Below, in pieces: positions 17,069 through 25,182 of a DNA stretch of 64,000 nt. The stretch covers positions 5,652 through 69,651 of the forward strand of contig JAKFEE010000038.1 in the NCBI GenBank assembly GCA_036675815.1. Reading direction: 5' to 3'. Numbering within the stretch: the stretch's first letter is position 1; each line of letters starts with the position of its first letter. The notes beneath the pieces were generated by a model. That model saw nothing but the letters and a program-made list of their open reading frames with translations. It was not told the origin of the DNA and did no database searches. The stretch is from JAKFEE01 sp036675815. GTDB lineage: Bacteria > Pseudomonadota > Alphaproteobacteria > Rhodospirillales > Magnetospirillaceae. The position numbers and the translations under genes were made by a program.

Positions 17069-18098
17069 CTCCGAAATCCCCCGACGGCGTGCCCTCTTCG
17101 CGCTCGGCGCGCGCGTCCTTGACGTGGTGGAGCAGGGTGGCCAGCACGTCCTTGAGCCCGATGCCGGCGATGCCCGACAGCGTGAACACCTCGCCGCTGC
17201 TGGCCTCGCGCAGGGCCGCCATCTTCTGCTCGATGTCCTCGGGCGTCAGCGCGTCGCACTTGTTGAGCGCCACCACCTCGGGCTTACCCTCGAGTCCGGC
17301 GCCATAGGCGGCCAGCTCGTCGCGCACCACGTGGTACGCCTGGGCGACGTCCTCCTCGGTGCCGTCGACCAGATGCAACAGCACGCCGCAACGCTCGATG
17401 TGGCCGAGGAAGCGGTCGCCGATGCCCACCCCTTCGTGCGCCCCCTCGATGATACCGGGGATGTCGGCGATGACGAATTCCTCGCCGCCCAGATAGACCA
17501 CGCCCAGATTGGGATGCAGGGTGGTGAACGGATAGGCGGCGATCTTCGGCCGGGCGCGGGTGGTCGCCGCCAGGAAGGTCGACTTGCCGGCATTGGGTAG
17601 CCCGACCAGGCCGGCATCGGCGATCAGCTTGAGGCGCAGCCACACCCAGGTTTCCTGGCCGGGCCAGCCGGAATCGGCGCGCCGCGGCGCCTGGTTGGTC
17701 GAGGTCTTGTAGTGCTGGTTGCCGAAGCCGCCGTCACCGCCGCGCAATAACACCAGACGCTGGCCCGCCTTGGTCAGGTCGGCCAGCACCGTCTCGCGGT
17801 CCTCGTCGAGAACCTGGGTGCCCTCGGGCACCTTGATCACCACGTCGTCGCCCTTGCCGCCGGTGCGGTTGCGGCCCATGCCGTGGTGGCCCTTCTGGGC
17901 CTTGAAGTGCTGCTGATAGCGGAAATCGATCAGGGTGTTGAGATTGGCGACGCATTCGAAGACGACGTCGCCGCCACGGCCGCCGTCGCCGCCGTCGGGG
18001 CCGCCGTATTCGATGAACTTCTCGCGGCGGAACGAGCAGGCGCCGGCGCCGCCGTCACCGCTCTGGACGTAGATCTTGACCTGATCGAGGAATTTCAT
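17058..18098 (-). CDS. obgE: Obg family GTPase (ribosome assembly)
   Basis: The 346-residue protein has the Gly-rich Obg fold at the N-terminus (MKFLDQVKIYVQSGDGGAGA, then GGPDGGDGGRGGDV) and a G domain from about residue 160: G1 GLPNAGKSTFLA, G3 DIPGIIEGAHEG, G4 NKCDAL, G5 SGIAGIG. It acts in 50S maturation and stress control. A REP-type repeat separates it from the rpmA terminator upstream. Confidence 0.97.
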   Translation of the reverse strand: MKFLDQVKIYVQSGDGGAGACSFRREKFIEYGGPDGGDGGRGGDVVFECVANLNTLIDFRYQQHFKAQKGHHGMGRNRTGGKGDDVVIKVPEGTQVLDEDRETVLADLTKAGQRLVLLRGGDGGFGNQHYKTSTNQAPRRADSGWPGQETWVWLRLKLIADAGLVGLPNAGKSTFLAATTRARPKIAAYPFTTLHPNLGVVYLGGEEFVIADIPGIIEGAHEGVGIGDRFLGHIERCGVLLHLVDGTEEDVAQAYHVVRDELAAYGAGLEGKPEVVALNKCDALTPEDIEQKMAALREASSGEVFTLSGIAGIGLKDVLATLLHHVKDARAEREEGTPSGDFGDAQ

Positions 18099-18108
18099 GC
18101 TTTGCCGC

Positions 18109-18183
18109 CGTCATTCCCGCGAAAGCGGGAAACCATTAACACAAGCTTCTGGAAAATGGATGCCCGCCTGCGCGGGCATGACG
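18109..18183. repeat. REP-like interspersed inverted repeat
   Basis: About 75 bp carry two hairpins: CCCGCGAAAGCGGG on the left and GCCCGCCTGCGCGGGC on the right, framed by CGTCAT and ATGACG. Translation of the + strand gives the HSRESGKP...WMPACAGMT string often produced by this repeat class. It lies between the obgE start and the rpmA terminator. Confidence 0.8.
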
Positions 18184-18211
18184 CCCTTTCCTTTTTCTTC
18201 TCTGGAGCACC

Positions 18212-18242
18212 AAAAAGGGGAATGGCGCCGGCCATTCCCCTT
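18212..18242 (-). terminator. Intrinsic terminator of rplU-rpmA
   Basis: A 12-bp perfect stem (AAGGGGAATGGC at 18215-18226 pairing with 18231-18242), a 4-nt loop and, on the minus strand, a run of five T (18212-18216). It lies 28 bp beyond the rpmA stop. Confidence 0.92.
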
Positions 18243-18270
18243 GATCGGATGCACGATAGGGCGAGTCCGC

Positions 18271-18540
18271 TTACTCGGCGGCCTGCGCCTCCGGCTCGAC
18301 GACGACGAAGGTGCGGCCCAACGCCTTGTGGCGGAACGCGACGCGACCCTGGACCTTGGCGAACAGCGTGTGGTCCTTGCCCATGCCGACATTGGCGCCG
18401 GGGTAGAACTTGGTGCCGCGCTGGCGCACGATGATGTTGCCGGGGATCACCTGCTCGCCGCCGAACTTCTTCACGCCCAGGCGCTGGCCGGCTGAGTCGC
18501 GGCCGTTGCGGGACGAGCCGCCTGCCTTTTTGTGAGCCAT
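18271..18540 (-). CDS. rpmA: 50S ribosomal protein L27 (bL27)
   Basis: The 89-residue protein begins MAHKKAGGSSRNGRDS, the N-terminal arm that reaches the peptidyl-transferase centre, followed by GQRLGVKKFGG and ILVRQRGTKF-type sequence (IIVRQRGTKFYPG). It lies 15 bp after rplU, as is universal. Confidence 0.99.
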   Translation of the reverse strand: MAHKKAGGSSRNGRDSAGQRLGVKKFGGEQVIPGNIIVRQRGTKFYPGANVGMGKDHTLFAKVQGRVAFRHKALGRTFVVVEPEAQAAE

Positions 18541-18555
18541 GGTGCTACTCCTACC

Positions 18556-18858
18556 TTACGCGCCGGCGATATCGGTGATGCGCAGGACCGTCAGCTGCTG
18601 GCGATGGCCCTTCTTGCGGCGATAGTTCTGGCGGCGCTTCTTCTTGAAGACGATGACCTTGTCGCCCTTGCCCTGCTCGAGGACGGTGGCGGTGACGGCG
18701 GCGCCAGCAACGGTGGGGGTGCCGATCTTCTCACCGACCACCAGCACTTCGTCCAGCTTCACGGTGGCGCCAGCTTCGCCCGGCAGCTTCTCGACGACGA
18801 TGACGTCGTCCTTGGCGACCCTGTACTGCTTGCCGCCGGTCTTGATGACTGCGAACAT
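18556..18858 (-). CDS. rplU: 50S ribosomal protein L21 (bL21)
   Basis: The 100-residue protein begins MFAVIKTGGKQYRVAKDDV, with KGDKVIVFKKKRRQNYRRKKGHRQ, the 23S rRNA-binding basic loop. ATG 18858 is the conserved start; the frame is open six codons further but without family support. It is the first gene of the rplU-rpmA operon. Confidence 0.99.
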   Translation of the reverse strand: MFAVIKTGGKQYRVAKDDVIVVEKLPGEAGATVKLDEVLVVGEKIGTPTVAGAAVTATVLEQGKGDKVIVFKKKRRQNYRRKKGHRQQLTVLRITDIAGA

Positions 18859-18944
18859 TTCGGTTCTACCACTCAAACGAATAGGAAGCGGCCGACGCCC
18901 GTCCGCCGCGAGAGGGCGTCACTATACCCAGGGTGCCGCGTGAG

Positions 18945-20171
18945 TCAATCGGGAAACTTCGCCGCTTCCAGGCGATCGACACGGCGCAGGCCGGGGAACC
19001 ACCACGCCCACAGCGCCACCACGGCCAGGGTGCCGAGGCCGCCGACCACCACCGACGGCACCACGCCCCACCACGCGGCGGTGGCGCCCGACTCGAACTC
19101 GCCCAACTCGTTGGAGGCGCCGATGAACACCATGTTGACGGCGCTCACCCGGCCGCGCATGGCGTCGGGCGTGGCGATCTGCACCAGGGTCTGGCGCACG
19201 ACGACGCTGATCATGTCGCTGGCACCCAGCACCACCAGGGCGGCCAGCGACAGCCACAGCGTCTCCGACAGGGCGAAGACGACGGTGGCGGCGCCGAACA
19301 CCGCCACCGACAGCAGCATCTTGGTGCCGGCATGGCGGCCGAGCGAACGGTGGGCCAGCCACAGCGCCATGGCCAGGGCGCCGACGGCGGGGGCGCTGCG
19401 CAGCAGCCCCAGGCCCAGCGGGCCGACGGCCAGGATGTCGCGGGCATAGACCGGCAGCAGGGCGGTGGCGCCGCCGAACAGCACGGCGAACAGGTCGAGC
19501 GAGATGGCGCCGAGGATGGCGCGCCGCGCCCTGACATAGCGCAGCCCCTCGAAGATGGCGGCTGCACTGAAGCGGCCGGAGCGCTCGACCACGCGCGCCT
19601 GCACCATCCCCACCAATACGGCCGAGACGGCCAATAGCGCCGTGGCGCTGCCATAGACGACGGTGGCGCCGAAGGCATAGAGAAGGCCGCCCAGCGCCGG
19701 GCCGCCGATCACCGCCGCTTGCCAGGCGCTGGAGTTCAGCGCCACCGCCTGGGGAAAATGCTCGGCCGGGACCAGCAGGGGGATCAGCGACTGGCCGGCC
19801 GGGCCGAGGAAGGCGCGGGCGGTGGCGGCGATCACCAGCACGGCATAGACGGCCTCGACCGGCGGCGGCCTTTCCAAAGCCAGCAGCAGGAGCAGCAGCG
19901 CGGCGACGGCGTTGGCAATGGTGCACAGGCGGATGATCTGGATGCGCTCGAAACGGTCGGCGACATAGCCGGCCGGCAGGGTGAGCAGGAACACCGGCAG
20001 GAACTGCACCAGGCCGCTGATGCCGAGGTCCCAGGGATCGCCGGTGATGTCGTAGACCTGCCAGCCCACGGCCACGGTGACCATCTGCATGGCGACGGCC
20101 GCCAGCAGGCGTGCCAACAGATACAGGCGATAATTGCGGTGCGCCAGCACGGCGCGCGCGGCGAAGGCCAT
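18945..20171 (-). CDS. MFS transporter, EntS-like exporter
   Basis: The 408-residue protein has about twelve hydrophobic segments. The N-terminal RNYRLYLLARLLAAVAMQMVTVAVGWQVYD and PAGYVADRFERIQI (an MFS A-like motif between helices 2 and 3) are typical of the EntS/MFS_3 group, which exports siderophores or drugs. No substrate gene is nearby. It is transcribed alone towards rplU. Confidence 0.85.
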   Translation of the reverse strand: MAFAARAVLAHRNYRLYLLARLLAAVAMQMVTVAVGWQVYDITGDPWDLGISGLVQFLPVFLLTLPAGYVADRFERIQIIRLCTIANAVAALLLLLLALERPPPVEAVYAVLVIAATARAFLGPAGQSLIPLLVPAEHFPQAVALNSSAWQAAVIGGPALGGLLYAFGATVVYGSATALLAVSAVLVGMVQARVVERSGRFSAAAIFEGLRYVRARRAILGAISLDLFAVLFGGATALLPVYARDILAVGPLGLGLLRSAPAVGALAMALWLAHRSLGRHAGTKMLLSVAVFGAATVVFALSETLWLSLAALVVLGASDMISVVVRQTLVQIATPDAMRGRVSAVNMVFIGASNELGEFESGATAAWWGVVPSVVVGGLGTLAVVALWAWWFPGLRRVDRLEAAKFPD

Positions 20172-20313
20172 GCCCCTGCTTTACCCGCCGCGGCGCCGCG
20201 GCACAAGGGCGGGCGGGGGGCGTTTCGCAGAGTGGCGGCGGCGGCGAAAACGCGGTTGCGGCGCCTCGCGGCTTAGGCTACAGTCCGCGCCTCCCCAGTC
20301 GGGGGGCCGCTAA

Positions 20314-20403
20314 GGAGGGGTGCCAGAGCGGTCGAATGGGCCGGTCTCGAAAACCGGTGTGGGGGTAACCTCACCGTGGGTTCGAATCCCACCCCCTCCG
20401 CCA
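20314..20403 (+). tRNA. tRNA-Ser (anticodon CGA)
   Basis: The 90-nt class II tRNA has acceptor stem GGAGGGG/CCCCTCC with discriminator G and encoded CCA (20401-20403). The anticodon stem CCGGT/ACCGG encloses loop CTCGAAA, anticodon CGA at 20348-20350. A long variable arm (GTGTGGGGGTAACCTCAC) and the T loop GGTTCGAATCC follow. The 3' end abuts an accessory region, so it is a likely integration site. Confidence 0.97.
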
Positions 20404-20990
20404 GTTTGCATTTAGTAACGAGTCTCCCGTCGGGCGGTGTTGCGTTTGAGCGCCTGGTGTTGCGGGAGTCTGCAAATAGGGTTGTGGATTGCGCACCCTA
20501 AACTCCGGCAAATTCTCTATCTCCTCGCACGCGTTCTCCGCACCTGTGAACCAAGCCGCCTTGGATACGGGAAGTAGGATCCCAGCCAGCACAGACGCTT
20601 AGCTCACGCTAGACTGAAGCTTTTCCGTAGCTCACATCGGTTGACTGGTCATCGATGATGGTGCCCTACCATTGTAGGGGGGCTCAGCGAATCCATATCG
20701 CCCGACGCCGCCCCTCGCTGCGAGATTGCGGGCCGTCCGCACCACGCGGGCGCCGGGCCGACCGGATTGTACCCACCAAGCCAGTTGCCGGTCCCTTCCC
20801 CGAAGTCCTCACCGTTCGGCGCAATCGCCCCGCTTGTGCAGACAATCGGGGGCGCTTAGACTGGGAGGGCAGATTAAGGCCTGCTGCTGCTTCGACCATC
20901 GTGGCGGAGCGGCGGAAGCAGGGACCTTGTTCGGTGCGACAGTGTAGCTCTGCACCCAGATTGGGCGGCGCTGCCAAAATGAGGTGAATT
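20404..20990. other. Gene-free stretch at island edge
   Basis: There are 587 bp between the tRNA and the first island gene. Open frames at 20371-20592 (minus) and 20655-20987 (plus) show no family features, and the first runs into the tRNA. I see no terminator or clear repeat. It may hold the left attachment scar and the promoter of the following gene. Confidence 0.5.
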
Positions 20991-21530
20991 ATGGAACAGG
21001 CCGCTGATGCGCCTGCTCGTTGGGCTGTTGTGTCACAGTTTCAACGGCGGCGTGACCGTTACGACGTGAACTCCTTCGAGTTCGAGATTGCGGACCACGC
21101 CATCTCACTCACGCTCAACCCCGAGCGTGGCTTCAATGGATACTTTGCCCGAAATGCCTGGCGGGACGCCAAGAGCGTAGTCCTGCGTAGGCGGCGAAGA
21201 CAGAAGGCGCGCTTTATCACGCTCTATGGACAAACTGTCGAGGGAGGCCATCTCGATTTTTCCGTCGAGGTACAGGCTGCGTTGGCCACTCTGGATTGTC
21301 CTGATCCCCAGCGCACACTCGTCTGGGCCGACGCCTACTTGCGCTTGCGGAACGCGCTTGAACGGCGCAATCGCTACGCTGCGGGGTGTCTGGATGGCTG
21401 GCGTGATGGCGAAGAAGAGCAAGAGACGGCAGCTAGGCTCGGTATTTCGCGCGACTATGTGAAGAAGCTTCGGCGCTTGATCCGTCAAGCGGCCGCCGAG
21501 GTCCTCTCGGACGGGAGGATCGTGCAGTGA
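20991..21530 (+). CDS. Sigma-factor-like HTH protein
   Basis: The 179-residue protein resembles a divergent sigma-70/ECF protein. A region-2-like helical block (NPERGFNGYFARNAWRDA followed by LRRRRRQKAR) and a region-4-like HTH (EEEQETAARLGISRDYVKKLRRLIR, about 143-167) are visible; the middle is not recognisable. It is the first gene of a tight set: its stop overlaps the GIY-YIG start (GTGA). It could be a dedicated transcription activator of the module or a DNA-binding specificity subunit. A similar small sigma-like gene opens the prophage at 42463. Confidence 0.6.
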   Translation: MEQAADAPARWAVVSQFQRRRDRYDVNSFEFEIADHAISLTLNPERGFNGYFARNAWRDAKSVVLRRRRRQKARFITLYGQTVEGGHLDFSVEVQAALATLDCPDPQRTLVWADAYLRLRNALERRNRYAAGCLDGWRDGEEEQETAARLGISRDYVKKLRRLIRQAAAEVLSDGRIVQ

Positions 21531-21961
21531 CAATGCCGATTATCGATCTTCAGGTCTTCAGCCATTTCGCCATCCCCGCGAACCCGAATTGGATCCGCAG
21601 CTTGATTGGCAATGGGGTGATTGGTGCTTACCTGCTCCTGAGGGATGGTCGGCCTTTGTATGCTGGCCGTTCCGACAGCTGTCTTGCGACCCGGCTCGTG
21701 CAACATGAGCTCCTTAGTCAAGCAAGCCACCTATTCTGGGAGGTCTGCCGCGACCCAGTGCGGGCCTTTCACTGTGAAGCGTTCTTATTTGACAGCAGCC
21801 ATGGGCTCCCAGGTTTTCTGAACCGCGTGCATCCAGCACGGCCGGCGGGATACGAAGGAGATTGCCCCTTCTGCTCGATCAATGTTGCTGACGTCCGCCA
21901 GCTCCTTGCTCGCCGGCGGGCCCTAATCGGAACCAGGCCTCAACACAAACGCGGTTCGTAG
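21527..21961 (+). CDS. GIY-YIG nuclease-like protein
   Basis: The 144-residue protein fits a single GIY-YIG domain: GVIGAYLLL (GAY at about 33-35), RPLYAGRSD (YAG at 45-47), the catalytic-type Arg/His in ATRLVQHE (R56, H60), Glu84 in FHCEAFL and Asn99 in FLNRVHP. The pair CPFC near residue 115 could bind metal. GIY is written GAY and YIG as YAG, both tolerated variants. The GTG at 21527 overlaps the upstream stop; ATG 21533 is the alternative. It probably cuts or nicks DNA. Confidence 0.7.
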   Translation: MTMPIIDLQVFSHFAIPANPNWIRSLIGNGVIGAYLLLRDGRPLYAGRSDSCLATRLVQHELLSQASHLFWEVCRDPVRAFHCEAFLFDSSHGLPGFLNRVHPARPAGYEGDCPFCSINVADVRQLLARRRALIGTRPQHKRGS

Positions 21962-21994
21962 TACCCAGGACCGTTTAGCGCGGTCCCATTCGTC

Positions 21995-22027
21995 ACGAGG
22001 CGACTGAACAAACCGCAGACGCCTCGT
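21995..22027 (+). terminator. Hairpin between GIY-YIG and GHKL genes
   Basis: An 8-bp stem (ACGAGGCG / CGCCTCGT) with a 17-nt loop is followed by TTTG. It is a weak or attenuating terminator at best; 61 bp later the GHKL gene starts. Confidence 0.4.
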
Positions 22028-22088
22028 TTGTTGGCTCAGTGCGGCTCTCGACCAGACGGCGAGGGCCGCCAAAATAGGAAGCTCAACC

Positions 22089-23837
22089 ATGACCACCACC
22101 ATCAACAAGACTGAGACTGACCGCATCCGCCGTTTGCCCGCGGTCCAGACTAGCCAAGCCCTGTTGTCGCTGCGCGACAGCGGTTTCAGCCTTCCGACGG
22201 CGCTCGCCGAAGTCGTCGACAACTCTATCGAGGCGAACGCCCGCCAGATCCGCCTTGACCTGCGTGAAACCACAAGGGGCGGCAAGAAGCTTGTGCATGA
22301 GATTGCCATATCGGATGACGGCGACGGCATGGATGTCGACACCCTCTGGCATTATCCGATCGTGGGTTTCTCGACCCGCTACATGCGAACTGACACCATC
22401 GGCAAGTACGGCGTGGGAGCCAAACTTGCGGCCCTGAATTTTGGCCAACGTCTCGACGTCTGGAGCCGCCAGTCGCCGAAGCAGCCATGGATGCATGCCT
22501 ACTTCGACCTTGAGGAAGCTCTCGAGGAAGAAAGGAATGGCGTCGAGTACGCCGGCATTGCAGCTCCGACCGAGAGCCGGGTCCCAGCCGAATTTGAGAA
22601 CCTTCTCCCAGCGGGAAAGGGCACCCTCGTTTTGTGGAGCAAAGTGGATCGGCTTGAGGAAGGTCGGATGGCGCCGGATTACAACGGCCTTGTTCAAGAT
22701 GTGGTGAAGGACCTCTCGCGGGTATTCCGCGAGTTCATCAATGCCGGGATACGGATCGAGGTGAATGGGCAAGACCTACTCCCGCACGATCCGTTATTCC
22801 TGATGACCGACACATGGGCCGACCACGTCCTCAGCAAGGAATTGAATCGGGGTCAGGACGGCAAGGGAAAAGACCGCGTGGACCATTTCCCGGCGGAGCT
22901 GATCTGGGAGGAAGTGATTAAGGTCGGAGGCTCCAAGGCGACCATCCGGATTACGCTGTACCCAACTCAAGTGACACGTGAACGTGGAAAAGGAAGAGAT
23001 CGGCTTGCCAAGGACCTGCGTGTTCCCGAGAACGAGGGCTCCATCAGCTTCATGCGCCGAGGGCGAGAGATTGCATACACGAACGTGCCGCGCATCTTTC
23101 CCTGGGGCGTAACTGAGCCGGACCGATTCATCGGTATCGAGGTCGCGTTTAGCCCTGAGCTCGACGCCTACTTCGGGGTGCGGAACGTTAAGCGCGGTGT
23201 CGAGCCCCACGGGGACCTTCGAGATAAACTTCGGGAGGTGCTACGAAAGTACCTGCCGCAGGCCCGCAAGAAGCTCGACGAGCGCTGGGGCGAGGCGTCC
23301 AAGAAGGACAAGTCTCGCAATGGCGAGCACAACCCCATTCTGAACGCTGCCGCCGATGTGGACGCTTTGCTGCCTGGATCGCGCGTGCCGCCGGCTCCGG
23401 AGGACGTCGTCCGGAGCGAGCTTGAGGATCTTGCCCGGGATACGGGGCACGACGCGAGCAAGGAGGAGCTGGAAACCTACGTCGATCGGATGAGAGCTCT
23501 CCCCTACGTTCTCGAATCCGTCAACTTTCCGGGCAAGCAGTTCATTGATGTGCGGCTCTTGGGGAATAAGGTGATCATTCGGCTAAATACCCGTCATCGC
23601 TTCTACCGCGAACTGTGGCACCCGCTCAGTCAAATTGCGGAGATGGATGCTGGGGCAGTCTCTGGCGACGACGCCGTGAAAGCTGCACGCCGGGCCGTGG
23701 AGGGATTGACCTTGATGGTGCTCGCGTACGGCAAGGCGCTGTCGATGACGAGCGACCCGAACGAATTCGACGACTTCACCGCTGATTGGGGGCGGTTCAT
23801 CGACACCTTGATGGGCAAAGTGAAGGACGTAATCTAA
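22089..23837 (+). CDS. GHKL-type (Hsp90/MutL/MORC-like) ATPase
   Basis: The 582-residue protein has an N-terminal GHKL ATP site: ALAEVVDNSIEA (Glu41, Asn45), ISDDGDGM (77-82) and TIGKYGVGAK (103-112). A transducer-like middle follows (SFMRRGREIAYTN, then GIEVAFSPELDAYFGVRNVKRGVEP), and a charged C-terminal half. It is clearly related over its length to the ATPase at 32032 in the phosphorothioation cassette. It probably uses an ATP-gated clamp to steer the nuclease encoded upstream. No nuclease motif is seen within it. Confidence 0.8.
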   Translation: MTTTINKTETDRIRRLPAVQTSQALLSLRDSGFSLPTALAEVVDNSIEANARQIRLDLRETTRGGKKLVHEIAISDDGDGMDVDTLWHYPIVGFSTRYMRTDTIGKYGVGAKLAALNFGQRLDVWSRQSPKQPWMHAYFDLEEALEEERNGVEYAGIAAPTESRVPAEFENLLPAGKGTLVLWSKVDRLEEGRMAPDYNGLVQDVVKDLSRVFREFINAGIRIEVNGQDLLPHDPLFLMTDTWADHVLSKELNRGQDGKGKDRVDHFPAELIWEEVIKVGGSKATIRITLYPTQVTRERGKGRDRLAKDLRVPENEGSISFMRRGREIAYTNVPRIFPWGVTEPDRFIGIEVAFSPELDAYFGVRNVKRGVEPHGDLRDKLREVLRKYLPQARKKLDERWGEASKKDKSRNGEHNPILNAAADVDALLPGSRVPPAPEDVVRSELEDLARDTGHDASKEELETYVDRMRALPYVLESVNFPGKQFIDVRLLGNKVIIRLNTRHRFYRELWHPLSQIAEMDAGAVSGDDAVKAARRAVEGLTLMVLAYGKALSMTSDPNEFDDFTADWGRFIDTLMGKVKDVI

Positions 23838-23846
23838 TCATTGATC

Positions 23847-23871
23847 ATGGCCCGGGCCGGCCCCGGGCCAT
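23847..23871. terminator. Bidirectional terminator between convergent genes
   Basis: A perfect 10-bp stem, ATGGCCCGGG / CCCGGGCCAT, with a 5-nt loop and TTTCTCTCT on the plus side. It lies in the 40 bp between the GHKL ATPase and cysteine desulfurase stops and can serve both strands. Confidence 0.8.
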
Positions 23872-23877
23872 TTCTCT

Positions 23878-25077
23878 CTATTGCGCAAGCGATTCCGTCA
23901 ACCATTGCACAGCGGAGCAGGCGAGCATTGCAGCTCGTTCGATATCTGCTTCAGTCGTGAACCGACCAAAACCGAAGCGTATCGATGACATGGCCTCAGA
24001 CTCGGTGAGGCCCATAGCTCTGAGGACGTGTGATGGCTCCTGGAATCCCGATGCACATGCAGATCCAGAAGATAAACCCAATTGTGGCTGAAGATGGTTT
24101 ATCAAGATATTCGCCTCAACCTCTGGAAACATGAGGTTAAGGTTGCCTGGATGCCGAGCTCGCATAGTACCGTTTATCCTTGCGCTTGGTATCCTATGAT
24201 ACACTATGTGAAGCAGCGCATCTCGTAGGCTAAGCGCATGGGCGGTATCGTTTTCGCGCTCCCTAATCAATATTGAACAGGCGGCGCCGAAGCCCACCAC
24301 CAATGGGACAGGCAATGTACCCGGGCGAAGCCCTCCCTCTTGGCCACCCCCAAACAGGATCGGGCGTGGCCGGGGACGCAGCGCACGCCTGACATAGAGG
24401 GCACCCACACCTTTGGGGCCGTACACCTTGTGCGCCGACAGACTCAAGAGGTCGACCCCCATTTCCTCGACGTCGATGGGTAGGAAGGCCAACGCCTGCA
24501 CGGCATCCACGTGGAGCGGCGCACCGGCCGCGCGGCAGACCTCCGAGATCCGGCTTATCGGCTGAACCGTTCCGATCTCATTATTCACCGCCATTATCGA
24601 CACCACGGCCGTCCGGCCGTCCACAGTCGCCTCAACAGCGGCAAGATCGACAACCCCGTCCCGGTCCACAGGGACAACGGCGACCTCATATCCCTCTTCA
24701 GCCAATGCCCGCGCAGCGGCCAAGACACTCTTATGTTCGATGGCGCTGACGACTACCTTCGTTCGCGCACGATCGGCCGCCCTTGCCATGCCCAGAACAG
24801 CAATGTTGTTAGCCTCGGTAGCCCCCGACGTGAATACGATCTCGTCCGGGTCGGCACCAACGGCCTCCGAAACCTGCGCCCGAGCCTTTTCTACCGCCTC
24901 GTCGGCCGCCCAACCGAAGGCGTGTTCCCCTGAGTGTGGGTTGCCACAGCGTTCAATCCAATACGGCGCCATAGCCTCCGAGACGCGCGGATCGAGCGGC
25001 GTGGACGCTTGATAGTCGAGGTAAATGCCCGACTCTACATCCGCTCCGGCGCGATGATCCGACCCGCCTATTGCCAT
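23878..25077 (-). CDS. sspA: Cysteine desulfurase, SspA/DndA-type
   Basis: The 399-residue class V aminotransferase has IYLDYQASTPLDPRV at the start, TSGATEANNIAVLG, the PLP Lys in SLSAHKVYGPKGVGAL, GGGQEGGLRPGT, and the persulfide Cys in LGLSSGSACASGF. It should mobilise sulfur from cysteine for DNA phosphorothioation. Housekeeping IscS is an alternative, but no isc/suf genes are near and the divergent partner is sspB. ATG 25077 was chosen; the longer open frame upstream crosses the divergent promoter. Fairly AT-rich for the window. Confidence 0.85.
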   Translation of the reverse strand: MAIGGSDHRAGADVESGIYLDYQASTPLDPRVSEAMAPYWIERCGNPHSGEHAFGWAADEAVEKARAQVSEAVGADPDEIVFTSGATEANNIAVLGMARAADRARTKVVVSAIEHKSVLAAARALAEEGYEVAVVPVDRDGVVDLAAVEATVDGRTAVVSIMAVNNEIGTVQPISRISEVCRAAGAPLHVDAVQALAFLPIDVEEMGVDLLSLSAHKVYGPKGVGALYVRRALRPRPRPILFGGGQEGGLRPGTLPVPLVVGFGAACSILIRERENDTAHALSLRDALLHIVYHRIPSARINGTMRARHPGNLNLMFPEVEANILINHLQPQLGLSSGSACASGFQEPSHVLRAMGLTESEAMSSIRFGFGRFTTEADIERAAMLACSAVQWLTESLAQ

Positions 25078-25182
25078 CCTTGCCTCAGAACCGGACTGGC
25101 GGTTGCCGCCAGTCGCTCGCCTTGACGATATACCTCTTATTGGGCATAGCTTCAACCGGCACCACATTACCCCGGATCCATT
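25078..25182. promoter_or_regulatory. Divergent sspA/sspB promoter region with palindrome
   Basis: The 105-bp region has, on the plus strand, TTGACG (25122-25127), a 17-bp spacer and CATAGC (25145-25150) as a possible promoter for sspB. A perfect inverted repeat with 9-bp arms (GACTGGCGG) and a 3-nt loop covers 25094-25114, close upstream of the sspA start. It could be an operator or a leader hairpin. Confidence 0.5.

Noticed and set aside
18097..18434. A plus-strand frame with the HSRESGKP and WMPACAGMT strings
   Set aside because: These strings come from translating the REP-like repeat, and the rest is antisense to rpmA.
20371..20592. A short minus-strand open frame ending WRRGWDSNPR
   Set aside because: Its 3' end is the complement of the tRNA-Ser 3' half; this ending is a familiar annotation artefact beside tRNA genes.
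23878..25077. Housekeeping IscS
   Set aside because: No isc or suf genes are adjacent, and the gene is divergent from sspB in a phosphorothioation locus; a shared housekeeping role cannot be excluded.
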